Below are positions 47,992-57,389 of a stretch of DNA of 64,000 nt, in pieces; positions within the stretch are counted from its first letter, which is position 1, and the number at the start of each line of letters is the position of its first letter. The notes beneath the pieces were generated by a model. The model was not told the DNA's origin and did no database searches. It saw only the letters and a list, made by a program, of their open reading frames with translations. This DNA comes from Psychroserpens ponticola. GTDB lineage: Bacteria; Bacteroidota; Bacteroidia; Flavobacteriales; Flavobacteriaceae. The translations under genes and the position numbers were made by a program. The DNA lies in assembly GCF_023556315.2 (NCBI RefSeq), contig NZ_CP116221.1, positions 2,429,001-2,493,000 of the forward strand. The letters run 5' to 3'.

Positions 47992-48432
47992 TTAATTATC
48001 AGGTATATCATTTATTCTTACCCAATATTGAGTTTTGTAAAAGAATGCCACATACCCTCTAACTTGAAGCTGATTAGGATCATCTTCATCAAGCTTTAGT
48101 CTACAAGTATACACTTTACCATCTTCAGGATTTGTAATGGTTCCGTTTTTAAACGCATCACCTTTTGCCTCCATATCTTTAATGATAACCAAACCTAAAA
48201 TGGGCTTATTATAATCATCTCCATCACAAAATTTACATGGCAAATCACGTTTAGACTTATCAAATATTTCGATAATCTTTCCGAAGACTTTTCCATTTTT
48301 CTTATAAATTTCAACAATTGATTTTTCAATACCTGTTTGATCATCAATAGTTTTCCATTGTCCCAAAATATCTTGAGCATGTAATGAAAAAGTCATTCCG
48401 AAGCCAAGTATTAAAAAAAAGAGTTTACGCAT
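47992..48432 (-). CDS. DUF2147 family secreted protein
   Basis: The 146-residue exported protein has signal peptide MRKLFFLILGFGMTFSLHAQ followed by DILGQWKTIDDQTG, FGKIIEIFDK, CKFCDGDD and YTCRLKLDEDDPNQLQVRGY. This is the DUF2147 lipocalin-like pattern, including the G-W-x-T and L-x-V-R-G-Y elements. The function is unknown. It overlaps the 3' end of the YihY/BrkB gene by 8 bp, so the two are co-transcribed. Confidence 0.9.
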   Translation of the reverse strand: MRKLFFLILGFGMTFSLHAQDILGQWKTIDDQTGIEKSIVEIYKKNGKVFGKIIEIFDKSKRDLPCKFCDGDDYNKPILGLVIIKDMEAKGDAFKNGTITNPEDGKVYTCRLKLDEDDPNQLQVRGYVAFFYKTQYWVRINDIPDN

Positions 48433-49354
48433 ATTTCCTATGTTTTCTTAGTGTGGTTAATGAAACATTCAGCTCAAAACCTAATAACAAAATATTGGCA
48501 TTAAGCCATAAATAAAACATTAGTATCAACAACGCTCCAATAGAACCATATAGTTTATTGTACTGGCCAAAACTTTCAATATAAATACCAAATAAATATG
48601 ATGTTAAAATAATTAATAGCGTGGTAAACAGTGCTCCAATAGAGAAAAACTTAAACTTTTTTCCTTCTTTAGTTCCAAAATAATACAAGGTTGCCGTAGC
48701 TAAATACACCATAATTATAAAGAATAAATATTGTGACAACACCAATAACAATCCGCTATTTTCATTTTCAACATGCGCCAATTCAACAATGTTTTCTACC
48801 ACATAAATATTAAAAAAACCAAGTACTGCAACGGTTAAAATTAACAATACAGCTAGAATTAAAGCAACGCCTAATGCAAAGATGTATTGTTTAAAAATAT
48901 TTCGCGTAAGTTGTTGGTGATAAGAACTTTCAAAACCAGAGAACACAGCATTTACTCCGTTTGCCATTAGCAAAATAGACACCAAGAATACAGATGAAAT
49001 AAGTCCACCTCCTTTTATGTTTTCAAAAATACTTTCATGAAAAAACTCTGTGGTGGTAGGTGGTAAAAATGATTGCAAAAAATTTAAAAACTCGGTTTCA
49101 AAACCATCAATAGGAATATACGGAATTACGATAATCACAAATAGCAAAAATGGAAATAACGCCATAAAAAAACTATAAGCGATAGCACTTGCTCTTGTAC
49201 TCAAAGTTCCTTTCACAATACCAATAATATAAAGCTCCAATAAATCGTATAACGACAAACCCTCCAACACTTTTAGCTTAATGCTCTTGAAGAATTTTAC
49301 GAGTAGATTAACTACTGGAATTTTCTCTAATTTATCTTCAATAGGTCTAGACAT
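48425..49354 (-). CDS. YihY/virulence factor BrkB family membrane protein
   Basis: The 309-residue inner-membrane protein has six predicted helices in the YihY/BrkB arrangement (about 50-75, 112-132, 153-182, 202-228, 235-258 and 270-297). The family motif RASAIAYSFFMALFPFLLF is present near residue 57. Despite older annotation as ribonuclease BN, family members are membrane proteins of uncertain role. It is the first gene of a two-gene unit with the overlapping DUF2147 gene. Confidence 0.9.
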   Translation of the reverse strand: MSRPIEDKLEKIPVVNLLVKFFKSIKLKVLEGLSLYDLLELYIIGIVKGTLSTRASAIAYSFFMALFPFLLFVIIVIPYIPIDGFETEFLNFLQSFLPPTTTEFFHESIFENIKGGGLISSVFLVSILLMANGVNAVFSGFESSYHQQLTRNIFKQYIFALGVALILAVLLILTVAVLGFFNIYVVENIVELAHVENENSGLLLVLSQYLFFIIMVYLATATLYYFGTKEGKKFKFFSIGALFTTLLIILTSYLFGIYIESFGQYNKLYGSIGALLILMFYLWLNANILLLGFELNVSLTTLRKHRKYA

Positions 49355-49560
49355 GTAAGGAATTTGATAATATTTTATTCAAGCCACAAACTAATTTTAG
49401 CACTTGTAAAAGTAGAAAACTTATACCTACAAATTTAAGAAAAGTATAAAAACTTACAATGAGTTATGCCTTGCTTCCATCGAAAACAATTATCTTAGCC
49501 AACTTATAGTTTTATACTATTTACCATTTGAAATTACTGTAAAAGAAAACAACACAACCA

Positions 49561-50904
49561 ATGTCAATATCATCCTTAAATGCCATTTCTCCAATAGATG
49601 GTCGTTACAGAAACAAAGTAAATAACCTTGCTCCTTATTTTTCTGAAGAAGCGCTAATAAAATATCGTGTTTTAGTCGAAATTGAATATTTCATTGCGCT
49701 CTGCGAATTGAGGCTGCCTCAACTTTCAGATATAGACGCGTCAGTTTTTGAAGATTTAAGAGCGATTTATACTGGTTTCACTTCTGAAAACGCACAAGCT
49801 ATAAAAGACATTGAAGCCATTACCAATCATGATGTAAAAGCGGTTGAATACTTTATAAAAGAACAATTTGACACTTTAAACCTTTCAAAATACAAGGAGT
49901 TTATTCATTTTGGATTAACGTCTCAGGACATCAACAATACCGCAATTCCGTTAAGTATAAAAGATGCCATGAATGACGTTTATGTGCCTGAATATTTTGA
50001 AGTTTTAAAGAAACTGAAAGACATTGCTATTGAATGGAAAGACATTCCTATGTTAGCAAGAACTCATGGACAACCCGCTTCTCCTACGCGATTAGGCAAA
50101 GAGATTCAGGTATTTGTTGTGCGTTTAGAAGAACAGTTTAATTTATTGAATGATGTACCAAGTGCTGCGAAATTTGGAGGAGCTACAGGAAATTTCAATG
50201 CGCACAAAGTGGCTTATCCTGATGTAGATTGGAAAGCTTTTGGAGCACAATTCGTTCAAGAAAAATTAGGCTTACAGCATTCGTTTCCAACAACACAAAT
50301 TGAGCATTACGATCATATGGCTGCTTTATTTGATGGTTTAAAACGGATCAATACCATTATTGTTGATTTAGATCGTGACATTTGGACGTATGTTTCGATG
50401 GAATACTTTAAACAAAAAATTAAAAAAGGTGAAGTTGGAAGTAGTGCAATGCCACACAAAGTAAATCCGATAGATTTTGAAAACTCTGAAGGAAATTTAG
50501 GTATTGCCAATGCTATTTTTGAACACTTATCTGCAAAACTTCCTATATCAAGATTACAACGTGATTTAACAGACAGTACAGTTTTGCGTAATGTTGGTGT
50601 TCCTTTCGGTCATACACTAATTGGTTTTAAATCGACTCTAAAAGGCTTAAACAAGTTATTATTAAACGAATCTAAGTTTGCAGAAGATTTAGAAAACAAT
50701 TGGGCTGTGGTTGCTGAAGCGATACAAACCATCTTACGTCGTGAAGCATATCCTAACCCTTATGAAGCTTTAAAAGGATTAACGAGAACCAATAAAACCA
50801 TTAACAAGCAATCCATTTCAAATTTTATTGATACTTTAGAGGTTTCTGAAGCTATTAAATCAGAATTAAAAGCTATTAATCCTAGTAATTATACTGGAAT
50901 TTAA
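49561..50904 (+). CDS. purB: Adenylosuccinate lyase
   Basis: The 447-residue fumarase/aspartase superfamily enzyme catalyses two steps of purine synthesis (SAICAR to AICAR, adenylosuccinate to AMP). It has the signature GSSAMPHKVNPIDFEN (about 293-308), H169 in ARTHGQPASP and FGLTSQDINN. The length is that of the bacterial family. A small membrane-protein gene starts 6 bp after its stop and is probably co-transcribed. Confidence 0.97.
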   Translation: MSISSLNAISPIDGRYRNKVNNLAPYFSEEALIKYRVLVEIEYFIALCELRLPQLSDIDASVFEDLRAIYTGFTSENAQAIKDIEAITNHDVKAVEYFIKEQFDTLNLSKYKEFIHFGLTSQDINNTAIPLSIKDAMNDVYVPEYFEVLKKLKDIAIEWKDIPMLARTHGQPASPTRLGKEIQVFVVRLEEQFNLLNDVPSAAKFGGATGNFNAHKVAYPDVDWKAFGAQFVQEKLGLQHSFPTTQIEHYDHMAALFDGLKRINTIIVDLDRDIWTYVSMEYFKQKIKKGEVGSSAMPHKVNPIDFENSEGNLGIANAIFEHLSAKLPISRLQRDLTDSTVLRNVGVPFGHTLIGFKSTLKGLNKLLLNESKFAEDLENNWAVVAEAIQTILRREAYPNPYEALKGLTRTNKTINKQSISNFIDTLEVSEAIKSELKAINPSNYTGI

Positions 50905-50909
50905 ACCCA

Positions 50910-51089
50910 ATGTTAAGTAAAAACAATTTAGCACTTATTTGTACTGGAGTCTTACTTTTTGGTTTTTTTATATCTGGAATTTTTGACATCTTAGATTATA
51001 TAATTGTAAAACTACTTTTATTTACAGGCTTTGCTTTACTTGGTTTTATTCTTATTTGGATTGCAGTAAAAGAATCTGATACCAAATAA
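50910..51089 (+). CDS. Small two-TM membrane protein downstream of purB
   Basis: This 59-residue ORF (MLSKNNLALICTGVLLFGFF, ending AVKESDTK) has two predicted membrane helices (about 7-24 and 34-52). It begins 6 bp after the purB stop, and a strong bidirectional terminator follows immediately. That is the layout of a real co-transcribed gene. The function is unknown. Confidence 0.65.
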   Translation: MLSKNNLALICTGVLLFGFFISGIFDILDYIIVKLLLFTGFALLGFILIWIAVKESDTK

Positions 51090-51090
51090 A

Positions 51091-51120
51091 AAATCACCTC
51101 AAGAAAACTTAAGGTGATTT
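51091..51120. terminator. Bidirectional terminator
   Basis: AAATCACCT and AGGTGATTT pair around a loop containing a small AAG/CTT stem. It lies between the convergent purB unit and the DUF4252 gene cluster. Confidence 0.8.
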
Positions 51121-51147
51121 AACATTAACATTTTCAATACGAATCAG

Positions 51148-51693
51148 TTATTGAAAAAATTTAGTGATTTGTTTCAATTGAGTTTCCTCTATATTACCTT
51201 CATCTAAAACAGAAGCTAGTTTCATTATTTTAGCAAAATTCATATCATCGCCTAATACTCTTACAACTGCAAATCCTGCTTCAATTGAATTTCCTAAGAG
51301 AATAAATTCATCTACATTGTCTCCATCTCCAATACATTTAATAACAAATTTTCCATCTGTAGAATTTCCGCCACGCATCAATTCTTCATATTTAGGATTC
51401 TTTAATATGGCTTCAACTTTAGCATATTCAGTATTCATTTCTTCGGCATTGCCATCTTCGGCTACAAATGCAACGAGACTTAACTTGTCAACTGAATCGT
51501 AAGCCTCTTGCTGCTCTTCATCCAATAACGTTTCATCTATTTTTAATAAGCTAATTGGCACATCTAAAGATGTAAATCCAGGCGCAAGTTCACTATCTAC
51601 ATAGAAACTTTGCAATGTTGGATCTTGGTTGCAACTTTGTAAAGTTACAACCGAGATCAACATCATGATTAAGGTTTTGATTGATGAGTTCAT
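51148..51693 (-). CDS. DUF4252 lipoprotein
   Basis: The 181-residue protein has a lipoprotein signal (Cys21 in TLQSCNQD) and a DUF4252 domain: the block YAKVEAILKNPKYEELMRGG followed by KCIGDGDNVDEFILLG matches its neighbour's MEELMRVKDGDQTVNFYVREG. DUF4252 genes commonly occur next to ECF sigma/anti-sigma pairs in Bacteroidota; their role is unknown. Last gene of the four-gene unit, 5 bp after the other DUF4252 gene. Confidence 0.9.
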   Translation of the reverse strand: MNSSIKTLIMMLISVVTLQSCNQDPTLQSFYVDSELAPGFTSLDVPISLLKIDETLLDEEQQEAYDSVDKLSLVAFVAEDGNAEEMNTEYAKVEAILKNPKYEELMRGGNSTDGKFVIKCIGDGDNVDEFILLGNSIEAGFAVVRVLGDDMNFAKIMKLASVLDEGNIEETQLKQITKFFQ

Positions 51694-51698
51694 AATGA

Positions 51699-52271
51699 TT
51701 AGTTTTTATCTTTTCCTGCTTTTTTCAACTGATCGCCTCCAGGCATATTCATTTGACTTGTTAACTTAGAGATTTGTCTCAAATCGATATCTCCTGTTAG
51801 AGTCAACAATACAGTTTCAATTTCTCTTTTCTTTCCATTGATAGTGATGTCTTGACCTTGGGTCATTTCTTTAATTCCATTAACGAACATTAATAGTTCT
51901 TTAACATGATTTTCATCTTTACCCTCTCTAACATAAAAGTTAACGGTTTGATCGCCATCTTTTACACGCATTAACTCTTCCATACTAGAATTCTTTAAGT
52001 ACTTAGCTACTGTAGAATTCATATCTCCTGAAATTTTCTCATCTCCAGTTGTAAAGACTTTAAAGCTTGTGATATTTTTTGCCATATCGATATAACCTTG
52101 CATTTCTGGATCGTCTGCATCAATTCCCATCATTGCTAACATTTTAAACATTTTTTGGTTAACGATTACAGATGTTACTTCTTCTTTATCTTCAAACTTA
52201 TCAAATACACTTTGTGCATTTCCTACGATTGTTGACAACATTATTGCTACTATTACTATTAAATTTTTCAT
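51699..52271 (-). CDS. DUF4252 family secreted protein
   Basis: The 190-residue protein has a signal peptide (ending VGNAQ) and a DUF4252 domain (SVFDKFEDKEEVTSVIVNQK through VLLTLTGDIDLRQISKLT). It lies 13 bp after the probable anti-sigma gene and 5 bp before a DUF4252 lipoprotein. The pair is probably the output or a sensing partner of the sigma/anti-sigma switch, as inferred from constant neighbourhood in this phylum. Confidence 0.93.
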   Translation of the reverse strand: MKNLIVIVAIMLSTIVGNAQSVFDKFEDKEEVTSVIVNQKMFKMLAMMGIDADDPEMQGYIDMAKNITSFKVFTTGDEKISGDMNSTVAKYLKNSSMEELMRVKDGDQTVNFYVREGKDENHVKELLMFVNGIKEMTQGQDITINGKKREIETVLLTLTGDIDLRQISKLTSQMNMPGGDQLKKAGKDKN

Positions 52272-52284
52272 GTGTTCTTGTTTT

Positions 52285-52854
52285 TTAATTATTTGCTTGT
52301 TTTCTTTTAGTGTTCTTTAAATACTTGTTTGTTGTTTTTCCGAGTTTATTTACATAACTCGCTTTTTCGGCACCTACATTAAAACTTTGTGATGCCAGGC
52401 CTAAAGCATTAAAACTTGAAGCTCCTTGGTTAAAATTATCTGATACAGTTCCTAAAGCACTTAAGCTTGAGGTGCCTTTATCAAAATTTGAAGATAGCAT
52501 TGCCATTGCTTCTTGTGTTTGAAAATACACTTTACGTTCTTCAGGTGATAAATCATCAACTGTTAAAATGTTGTCTCCAAACATATTCGGAATAATAATT
52601 CCTAACATTAGAACTGCTACTGCAGCGACAGAAATCCATTGATATACGAAGTTTTTCTTAGGTTTTAACGGAACGTCTTTAGTATATAGTTCTTGTTTTG
52701 TTGTCTTAAAATACTGAAACATTATTTTGTACGATTCTAAATGAGGAGCAACATTGTCTTGTGCGAAGTAGTCTTTTAACTTCTGCTCTTCTTTCAACGA
52801 TGTTTCACCATTGTCATACTTTTCTATTAGTTTCTCTATGCTATTTAACACCAT
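52285..52854 (-). CDS. Probable anti-sigma factor (single-TM)
   Basis: The 189-residue protein has a cytoplasmic N-terminal part (about 1-70; IEKLIEKYDNGETSLKEEQKL resembles anti-sigma leader helices) and one membrane helix (about 72-90; WISVAAVAVLMLGIIIPNMF). The external tail carries three similar short units: NFDKGTSSLSALG, NFNQGASSFNALG and SFNVGAEKAS. It overlaps the sigma gene by 14 bp, the usual arrangement for translationally coupled sigma/anti-sigma pairs. No named anti-sigma domain is clear, so the call rests on topology and position. Confidence 0.75.
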   Translation of the reverse strand: MVLNSIEKLIEKYDNGETSLKEEQKLKDYFAQDNVAPHLESYKIMFQYFKTTKQELYTKDVPLKPKKNFVYQWISVAAVAVLMLGIIIPNMFGDNILTVDDLSPEERKVYFQTQEAMAMLSSNFDKGTSSLSALGTVSDNFNQGASSFNALGLASQSFNVGAEKASYVNKLGKTTNKYLKNTKRKQANN

Positions 52855-53350
52855 AACTGTGTGTATTCGTTAATTTTTCTCTTATTGTTTTTCTTGCTCT
52901 TGATAATGCGACTCTAATTGCTGTAGGATTCATATCTACTACTTTAGCTATTTCGTCAAAATCATATTCTTCAATATCTCTGAGCTGTAATATTATTTTT
53001 TGCTGTTCTGGTAATTCTTCAATTATTTTTGAAACCCAATCAACACTATCATTATTTTCTACCTGACTTTGTAAAGACGTGTTATTGTCTTGGTAATTAC
53101 TATGAACTATTTTTAAATTTTGCGCTTGTTTCGATTTTAATCGGTCTAAGCAAAAATTCTTTGTCATTGTCATCGAAAACGCTTCAACATTTTTGTATTC
53201 GCTAATTTTCTGTTTGTTACGCCACAGCTTCATTAAAATCTCTTGCGTGGCATCTTCTGCTTCTTCGTTAGAAACCAGAAGTCTTTTTGCTAAGCGATAG
53301 ACTTTATCCTTAAAAGGCATTACTAATTTTACAAAATCAGTCTGTGTCAT
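52841..53350 (-). CDS. ECF-type RNA polymerase sigma factor
   Basis: The 169-residue sigma-70 family protein has region 2 (LVSNEEAEDATQEILMKLW) and region 4 with a helix-turn-helix (LPEQQKIILQLRDIEEYDFD, then EIAKVVDMNPTAIRVALSRA). No region 1.1 or 3 is present, as expected for ECF factors. It heads a four-gene unit with the probable anti-sigma factor and two DUF4252 proteins, and presumably autoregulates it. Confidence 0.95.
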   Translation of the reverse strand: MTQTDFVKLVMPFKDKVYRLAKRLLVSNEEAEDATQEILMKLWRNKQKISEYKNVEAFSMTMTKNFCLDRLKSKQAQNLKIVHSNYQDNNTSLQSQVENNDSVDWVSKIIEELPEQQKIILQLRDIEEYDFDEIAKVVDMNPTAIRVALSRARKTIREKLTNTHSYGVK

Positions 53351-53506
53351 GGTTTGGTGGTTAGTTAAAAACAGCTGATTATTCTGCTTCTTATCATTAC
53401 GACGAACATGTATAAGTTTTGTTACAACTCAATTGAAAATAATTCTTCTTTTGTCTTATCGAGTATTGATTGAAATAAAATATATTTCATTGAAAGCACC
53501 TTACAA

Positions 53507-53556
53507 CGTAAGTCGAGATGTCTATAAATAGTTCTCGAATGCGCTAGAAGAGACAG
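53507..53556. repeat. Diverged copy of the intergenic palindromic repeat
   Basis: GTTCTCGAATGCGCTAGAAG (from 53531) differs from GTTCTCGACTGCGCTCGAAA (from 38195) at a few positions. A partial opposite arm (CGTAAGTCGAGATGTC) lies at 53507-53522. The rest of the 325-bp gap between the sigma gene and the protease holds nothing else recognisable apart from presumed promoters. Confidence 0.4.
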
Positions 53557-53675
53557 ACAACAAAACTAATTATGAAACATATTAAATTTTTTAATTAACA
53601 ATAATGTAAGTAAATTTATAGTTTAGTTGACTATAGTATAGTTGGTTTGCGAAAAAAAATTGAAAAAGAAAAAAT

Positions 53676-55121
53676 ATGAAACTTATAAAACTATGCCTAC
53701 TGCTTGCGGTAGCGCTTACATTTACCAATTGTTTTGAGGATAATGACGATAATGCAGTAGCTGCTAGTGAAATCAATGATTTTATCTGGAAAGCCTTGAA
53801 TGCGACTTACCTTTATAAAGCAGATGTGCCAGATTTAGCAAACAATCGATTTTCGTCTGATGGAGATTATGGGTTTTACCTCAATCAATTTTCTACTCCT
53901 GAAAGTATTTTTGAAAGCCTACTCTTTGATAGAGATAATGTGGATCGTTTTAGCTTTTTAATCCCAAATTATATTGATTTTCTTGAAAACCAACAAGGAA
54001 ACTCGCTTTCAACAGGTTTAGAATTTGATTTTTACTTTAAGCCAGGAAGTGATACTGAAGTCTTCGGAATTATAAGATTAGTACTTCCTAATAGTGTTGG
54101 TGACAATCAAGGTTTGCTACGCGGACAAATATTTGATGCTGTAAATGATGTGCCTTTATCAAATACGAATCTTAGTGATTTATTAAATCAAAATTCATAC
54201 ACTTTAAATTTTGCAAATTATAATGACAATGGCACACCTGATGACGTTGAAGATGACATCATTGAATCTACAGCAAACAGTACAAGCCTTACAAAACAAG
54301 CTTATACTGAAAATCCAGTCTTCCAAACAGATGTTATTGATGTTGATGGCGAAAATATTGGTTATTTAGTTTATAATGGTTTTAATAATAATTTTGAAAA
54401 CGAATTGAATGCAGCATTTGGACAATTACAGGCCAGTAATGTTCAACATTTAGTATTAGACCTAAGATATAATCCTGGCGGATCTGTTGGTACTGCAGCT
54501 ATATTAGGCAGTATGATTACTGGTCAGTTTAATGGAGAGGTGTATTCTAAATTAATTTACAATGAAGATTTACAGCAAAACAACAGTAATTATAAATTTG
54601 TTAATAGCTTTGATGGGAATCAAATAAACAGCTTGAACTTGAGTAAAGTTTATGTACTTACAACAGATGCTTCAGCTTCTGCAAGCGAATTAGTAATTAA
54701 TAGTTTAAGTCAATATATTGATGTTGTCCAAATTGGTGATAATACCGTAGGAAAAACACAAGCGTCAATAACTTTATTTGACTCACCTGGCTTTGGTCCA
54801 AATGATATTAATCCGACGCACACCTATGCGCTTCAACCTTTAGTAGCAAATTCTATAAATGTGAATGACGAAGCTGTACCTTCAACTGGATTAATACCAG
54901 ATATTGACATCAATGAAACACCACGGAATTATGGCATATTAGGAGACACTAATGAACCATTACTTGCTGCAGCACTTTTAGATATTCAAGGCTTAGGTCG
55001 TTATGGTCAATTTAACAACGAGGTTAAATCTATAAAAAAAGACATGAATTTAAAACCATTTGAAGACCGAATGTATATTGATATAGAAGATGTATTTATT
55101 GATCGAATACAATTTGAATAA
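53676..55121 (+). CDS. S41 family C-terminal-processing-like peptidase, lipoprotein
   Basis: This 481-residue lipoprotein (Cys19 in FTNCFEDNDD) has a PDZ-like segment (about 125-185; GLLRGQIFDAVND) and an S41 core (LVLDLRYNPGGSV, 259-271). The catalytic Ser is S335 in DASASASELV and the catalytic Lys K360 in DNTVGKTQ. The 25-residue spacing matches known tail-specific proteases. A role in trimming periplasmic or surface proteins is likely; the substrate is unknown. Monocistronic with its own terminator. Confidence 0.92.
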   Translation: MKLIKLCLLLAVALTFTNCFEDNDDNAVAASEINDFIWKALNATYLYKADVPDLANNRFSSDGDYGFYLNQFSTPESIFESLLFDRDNVDRFSFLIPNYIDFLENQQGNSLSTGLEFDFYFKPGSDTEVFGIIRLVLPNSVGDNQGLLRGQIFDAVNDVPLSNTNLSDLLNQNSYTLNFANYNDNGTPDDVEDDIIESTANSTSLTKQAYTENPVFQTDVIDVDGENIGYLVYNGFNNNFENELNAAFGQLQASNVQHLVLDLRYNPGGSVGTAAILGSMITGQFNGEVYSKLIYNEDLQQNNSNYKFVNSFDGNQINSLNLSKVYVLTTDASASASELVINSLSQYIDVVQIGDNTVGKTQASITLFDSPGFGPNDINPTHTYALQPLVANSINVNDEAVPSTGLIPDIDINETPRNYGILGDTNEPLLAAALLDIQGLGRYGQFNNEVKSIKKDMNLKPFEDRMYIDIEDVFIDRIQFE

Positions 55122-55124
55122 CAT

Positions 55125-55158
55125 AAAAAAAGCCACTTTGAAAGTGGCTTTTTTTTAT
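55125..55158. terminator. Bidirectional terminator
   Basis: AAAAAGCCACTTT and AAAGTGGCTTTTT flank a minimal loop, with A/T runs on both sides. It separates the convergent protease and TonB-dependent receptor genes. Confidence 0.85.
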
Positions 55159-57090
55159 TTACAAACTTAGATTAAATCCTACATTAACATTTCGTCCTTT
55201 GGTTGTATAACCTAACAACTCTTCGTAGTCTTCATTTAAAATATTGTTTACATTCGCGAAAATCGTCATGCAATTATCTATCACTTTATGACTGATATAA
55301 AAATCGACTAAACTGTAAGATTTCAAATTAACGGTTTCATTCATGAAGGTTACATTGTTATAAAATGAATCATCACGACTATCATTATACTGATAACTTA
55401 AACTCATAAACGCTTTGTCATTCAATTGGTAATTAATAGCAGCATTCACTTTAATTTCAGGAATTCTAAGATTTAAATCCTCTTCTACTTTAGTGTAAGT
55501 TCCATTAACTAAAAACTTCAAATTCTTCATCAAAGCAACATCAGCGACTAATTCAAATCCACTAGCTGTAAAATCCTCATCTGAATTAGCATATTGATAT
55601 ACAAAATTTCCAAGGTCTACAAAATCAACAAATTGCTCTTCAAAACGATTAAAATAAACCACACTAATGGTTGCTTTATCTTTAATATTAAGTTCAGTTC
55701 CAACTTCAATCGTTCTATTCTCCTCAGGCTTTAAATCGACATTGCCATATGTAGGCTCAAACAATTGGTACAATGAAGGTGCAATAAAAGACGTGCTATA
55801 ACTCGCTAAACCTTTTATATATCCAAAACTCAAGTCTTTTTTAAATGACGGATTCAAGCTATATACCAAATGGTTTCCATATTCGCTATGATTATTTAAT
55901 CGTAAACCAGCATTTACATTTAATCCAAAATCAGAGACATAAACCATATTTGCATAAGGATCAACAATAGTAAATGTAGCATCATCAGGATTAATAGCTT
56001 GTTCAAAATCAGTTCCTCCAAAAGGAATAGAAAAACTTTCAATGTCGTTTTGTTGTGCATTTACACCTAAAACTGTATAAAATGTATCGCTAAAATTATA
56101 TCGATTATAAATATCACCTACAAAACTTTCTGCACTAAACTGTGTAGGAAAACCCGATTGAATATCACGCTCAATATTATTGTAAGCAGCATTTAATGTT
56201 ATGCTTCCTTTTTTGTAATTAAATTCTGGAGAAACTCCAATTCTATATTGATCTGTAATAGACAAATTATCAGCATCAACTAAACCAAATCCGTCATCAA
56301 ACTCTGCTTTAAACGTATCAAAACTAGCATAAGTATTTACTTTAAAATGATCTGAAAATTGATAACCCAGTTTCAAAAACCCATTATGAGTATTAAAAAC
56401 ATCTGCATCTTCACCCACAGAAACCGCAGATAAACCGTCTGTAAACTGATGACCAAAGCTCGCTAAATAAGAAAACTTATCTATTGTACCATTAATAGAC
56501 ACAGAATTTGAAACGTTTTCTATTCCGTAATCATTATCGTCTTGAGATTGATTCGTTCCAAGCGTACTTCTCAAGTTTAAAGCAAATGCATCTTTTGAAG
56601 CGTCTTTAAGTCTGATATTAATAACTGCTGAAGCTGCTCCAGTTCCATAAAGTGTACTTGAAGCGCCTTTTAAAATCTCAATACTTTCAACTTGATCTGC
56701 ATTAAGCAAACGCAAATCATAGTCGTTAGCAATTTGAGACGCATCAGTCACTGCAATTCCGTCAATTAATATAAGAACCTGACGATTTCGTCCTCCACGA
56801 ACAAAATAATTTAAATTTTGTCCTGCATTACTACGCGTTCCATTAATTTCAATTCCAGCAGTATTATTAATAATCTCTGCAATAGATTTTCCTTGAAGGC
56901 GCTTAAGATCTTCTTGGGTGATTTTGGTAATAACTTTACCTGAGTTTTCGCGTTTTAATTTGAATTTAGAATCTGTAACAACAACTTCATCCAGCTGTTC
57001 AATTGTTAACGAATCGGTTTGCTGTTGAGCAATACCTAATGTTGATATGCCAATAGCTAGCATACCAAAAACCAATGTTTTTGTGTTCAT
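55159..57090 (-). CDS. btuB: TonB-dependent outer-membrane receptor, probable cobalamin transporter (BtuB-like)
   Basis: The 643-residue receptor has signal peptide MNTKTLVFGMLAIGISTLGIA. A plug domain (about 40-155; LKRLQGKSIAEIINNTAGIE, then FVRGGRNRQVLILIDGI) is followed by a 22-strand-type barrel to the C-terminus (GRNVNVGFNLSL). The substrate is inferred from a cobalamin riboswitch directly upstream and the neighbouring BtuFCD-like importer. The start at 57090 is preferred over one nine codons upstream, because it begins a standard signal peptide. Confidence 0.93.
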   Translation of the reverse strand: MNTKTLVFGMLAIGISTLGIAQQQTDSLTIEQLDEVVVTDSKFKLKRENSGKVITKITQEDLKRLQGKSIAEIINNTAGIEINGTRSNAGQNLNYFVRGGRNRQVLILIDGIAVTDASQIANDYDLRLLNADQVESIEILKGASSTLYGTGAASAVINIRLKDASKDAFALNLRSTLGTNQSQDDNDYGIENVSNSVSINGTIDKFSYLASFGHQFTDGLSAVSVGEDADVFNTHNGFLKLGYQFSDHFKVNTYASFDTFKAEFDDGFGLVDADNLSITDQYRIGVSPEFNYKKGSITLNAAYNNIERDIQSGFPTQFSAESFVGDIYNRYNFSDTFYTVLGVNAQQNDIESFSIPFGGTDFEQAINPDDATFTIVDPYANMVYVSDFGLNVNAGLRLNNHSEYGNHLVYSLNPSFKKDLSFGYIKGLASYSTSFIAPSLYQLFEPTYGNVDLKPEENRTIEVGTELNIKDKATISVVYFNRFEEQFVDFVDLGNFVYQYANSDEDFTASGFELVADVALMKNLKFLVNGTYTKVEEDLNLRIPEIKVNAAINYQLNDKAFMSLSYQYNDSRDDSFYNNVTFMNETVNLKSYSLVDFYISHKVIDNCMTIFANVNNILNEDYEELLGYTTKGRNVNVGFNLSL

Positions 57091-57164
57091 GTAATTTTTA
57101 ATAACTCGGAATCGCATGGATTATCATACGCAAACTTTTATCCCGAAAGTTTAACTTATTTGTT

Positions 57165-57348
57165 TGAATTTGGCAGGTCTCCTGACTTGCGTCTTGTTAT
57201 TGGTCTTCCCAGAATAATTTCCAGTGACAATGAAGGTAATAACAAGCTTAATAGCTTACAGTTGCGGGAACAGTTCTAGAATTGAAAATTAATTTCTCAC
57301 CAGATTCCCTTTTAATCCATTCGGTTAAACGAATAGAACCAAAATTCG
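57165..57348 (-). ncRNA. Cobalamin riboswitch
   Basis: On the minus strand the order of conserved elements is complete. P1 is GAATTTTGG (from 57347) pairing with CCAAATTC (to 57166). Then come AAAAGGGAATCTGGTGAG, CTGTTCCCGCAACTGTAA, the B12-box region (GTCACTGG), GGGAAGACC, and AAGTCAGGAGACCTGCC. It lies 75 bp upstream of the TonB-dependent receptor and should repress it when cobalamin is plentiful. Confidence 0.95.
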
Positions 57349-57351
57349 CAG

Positions 57352-57359
57352 CAAAAATA
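57352..57359 (-). promoter_or_regulatory. Promoter -7 box for the riboswitch/receptor transcript
   Basis: TATTTTTG on the minus strand matches the Bacteroidota -7 consensus TAnnTTTG. It ends only a few bases before the riboswitch P1 stem, so transcription would start at the riboswitch 5' end. Confidence 0.6.
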
Positions 57360-57389
57360 GATTCTTTTTTAAATGGAAACTAATAAAAC

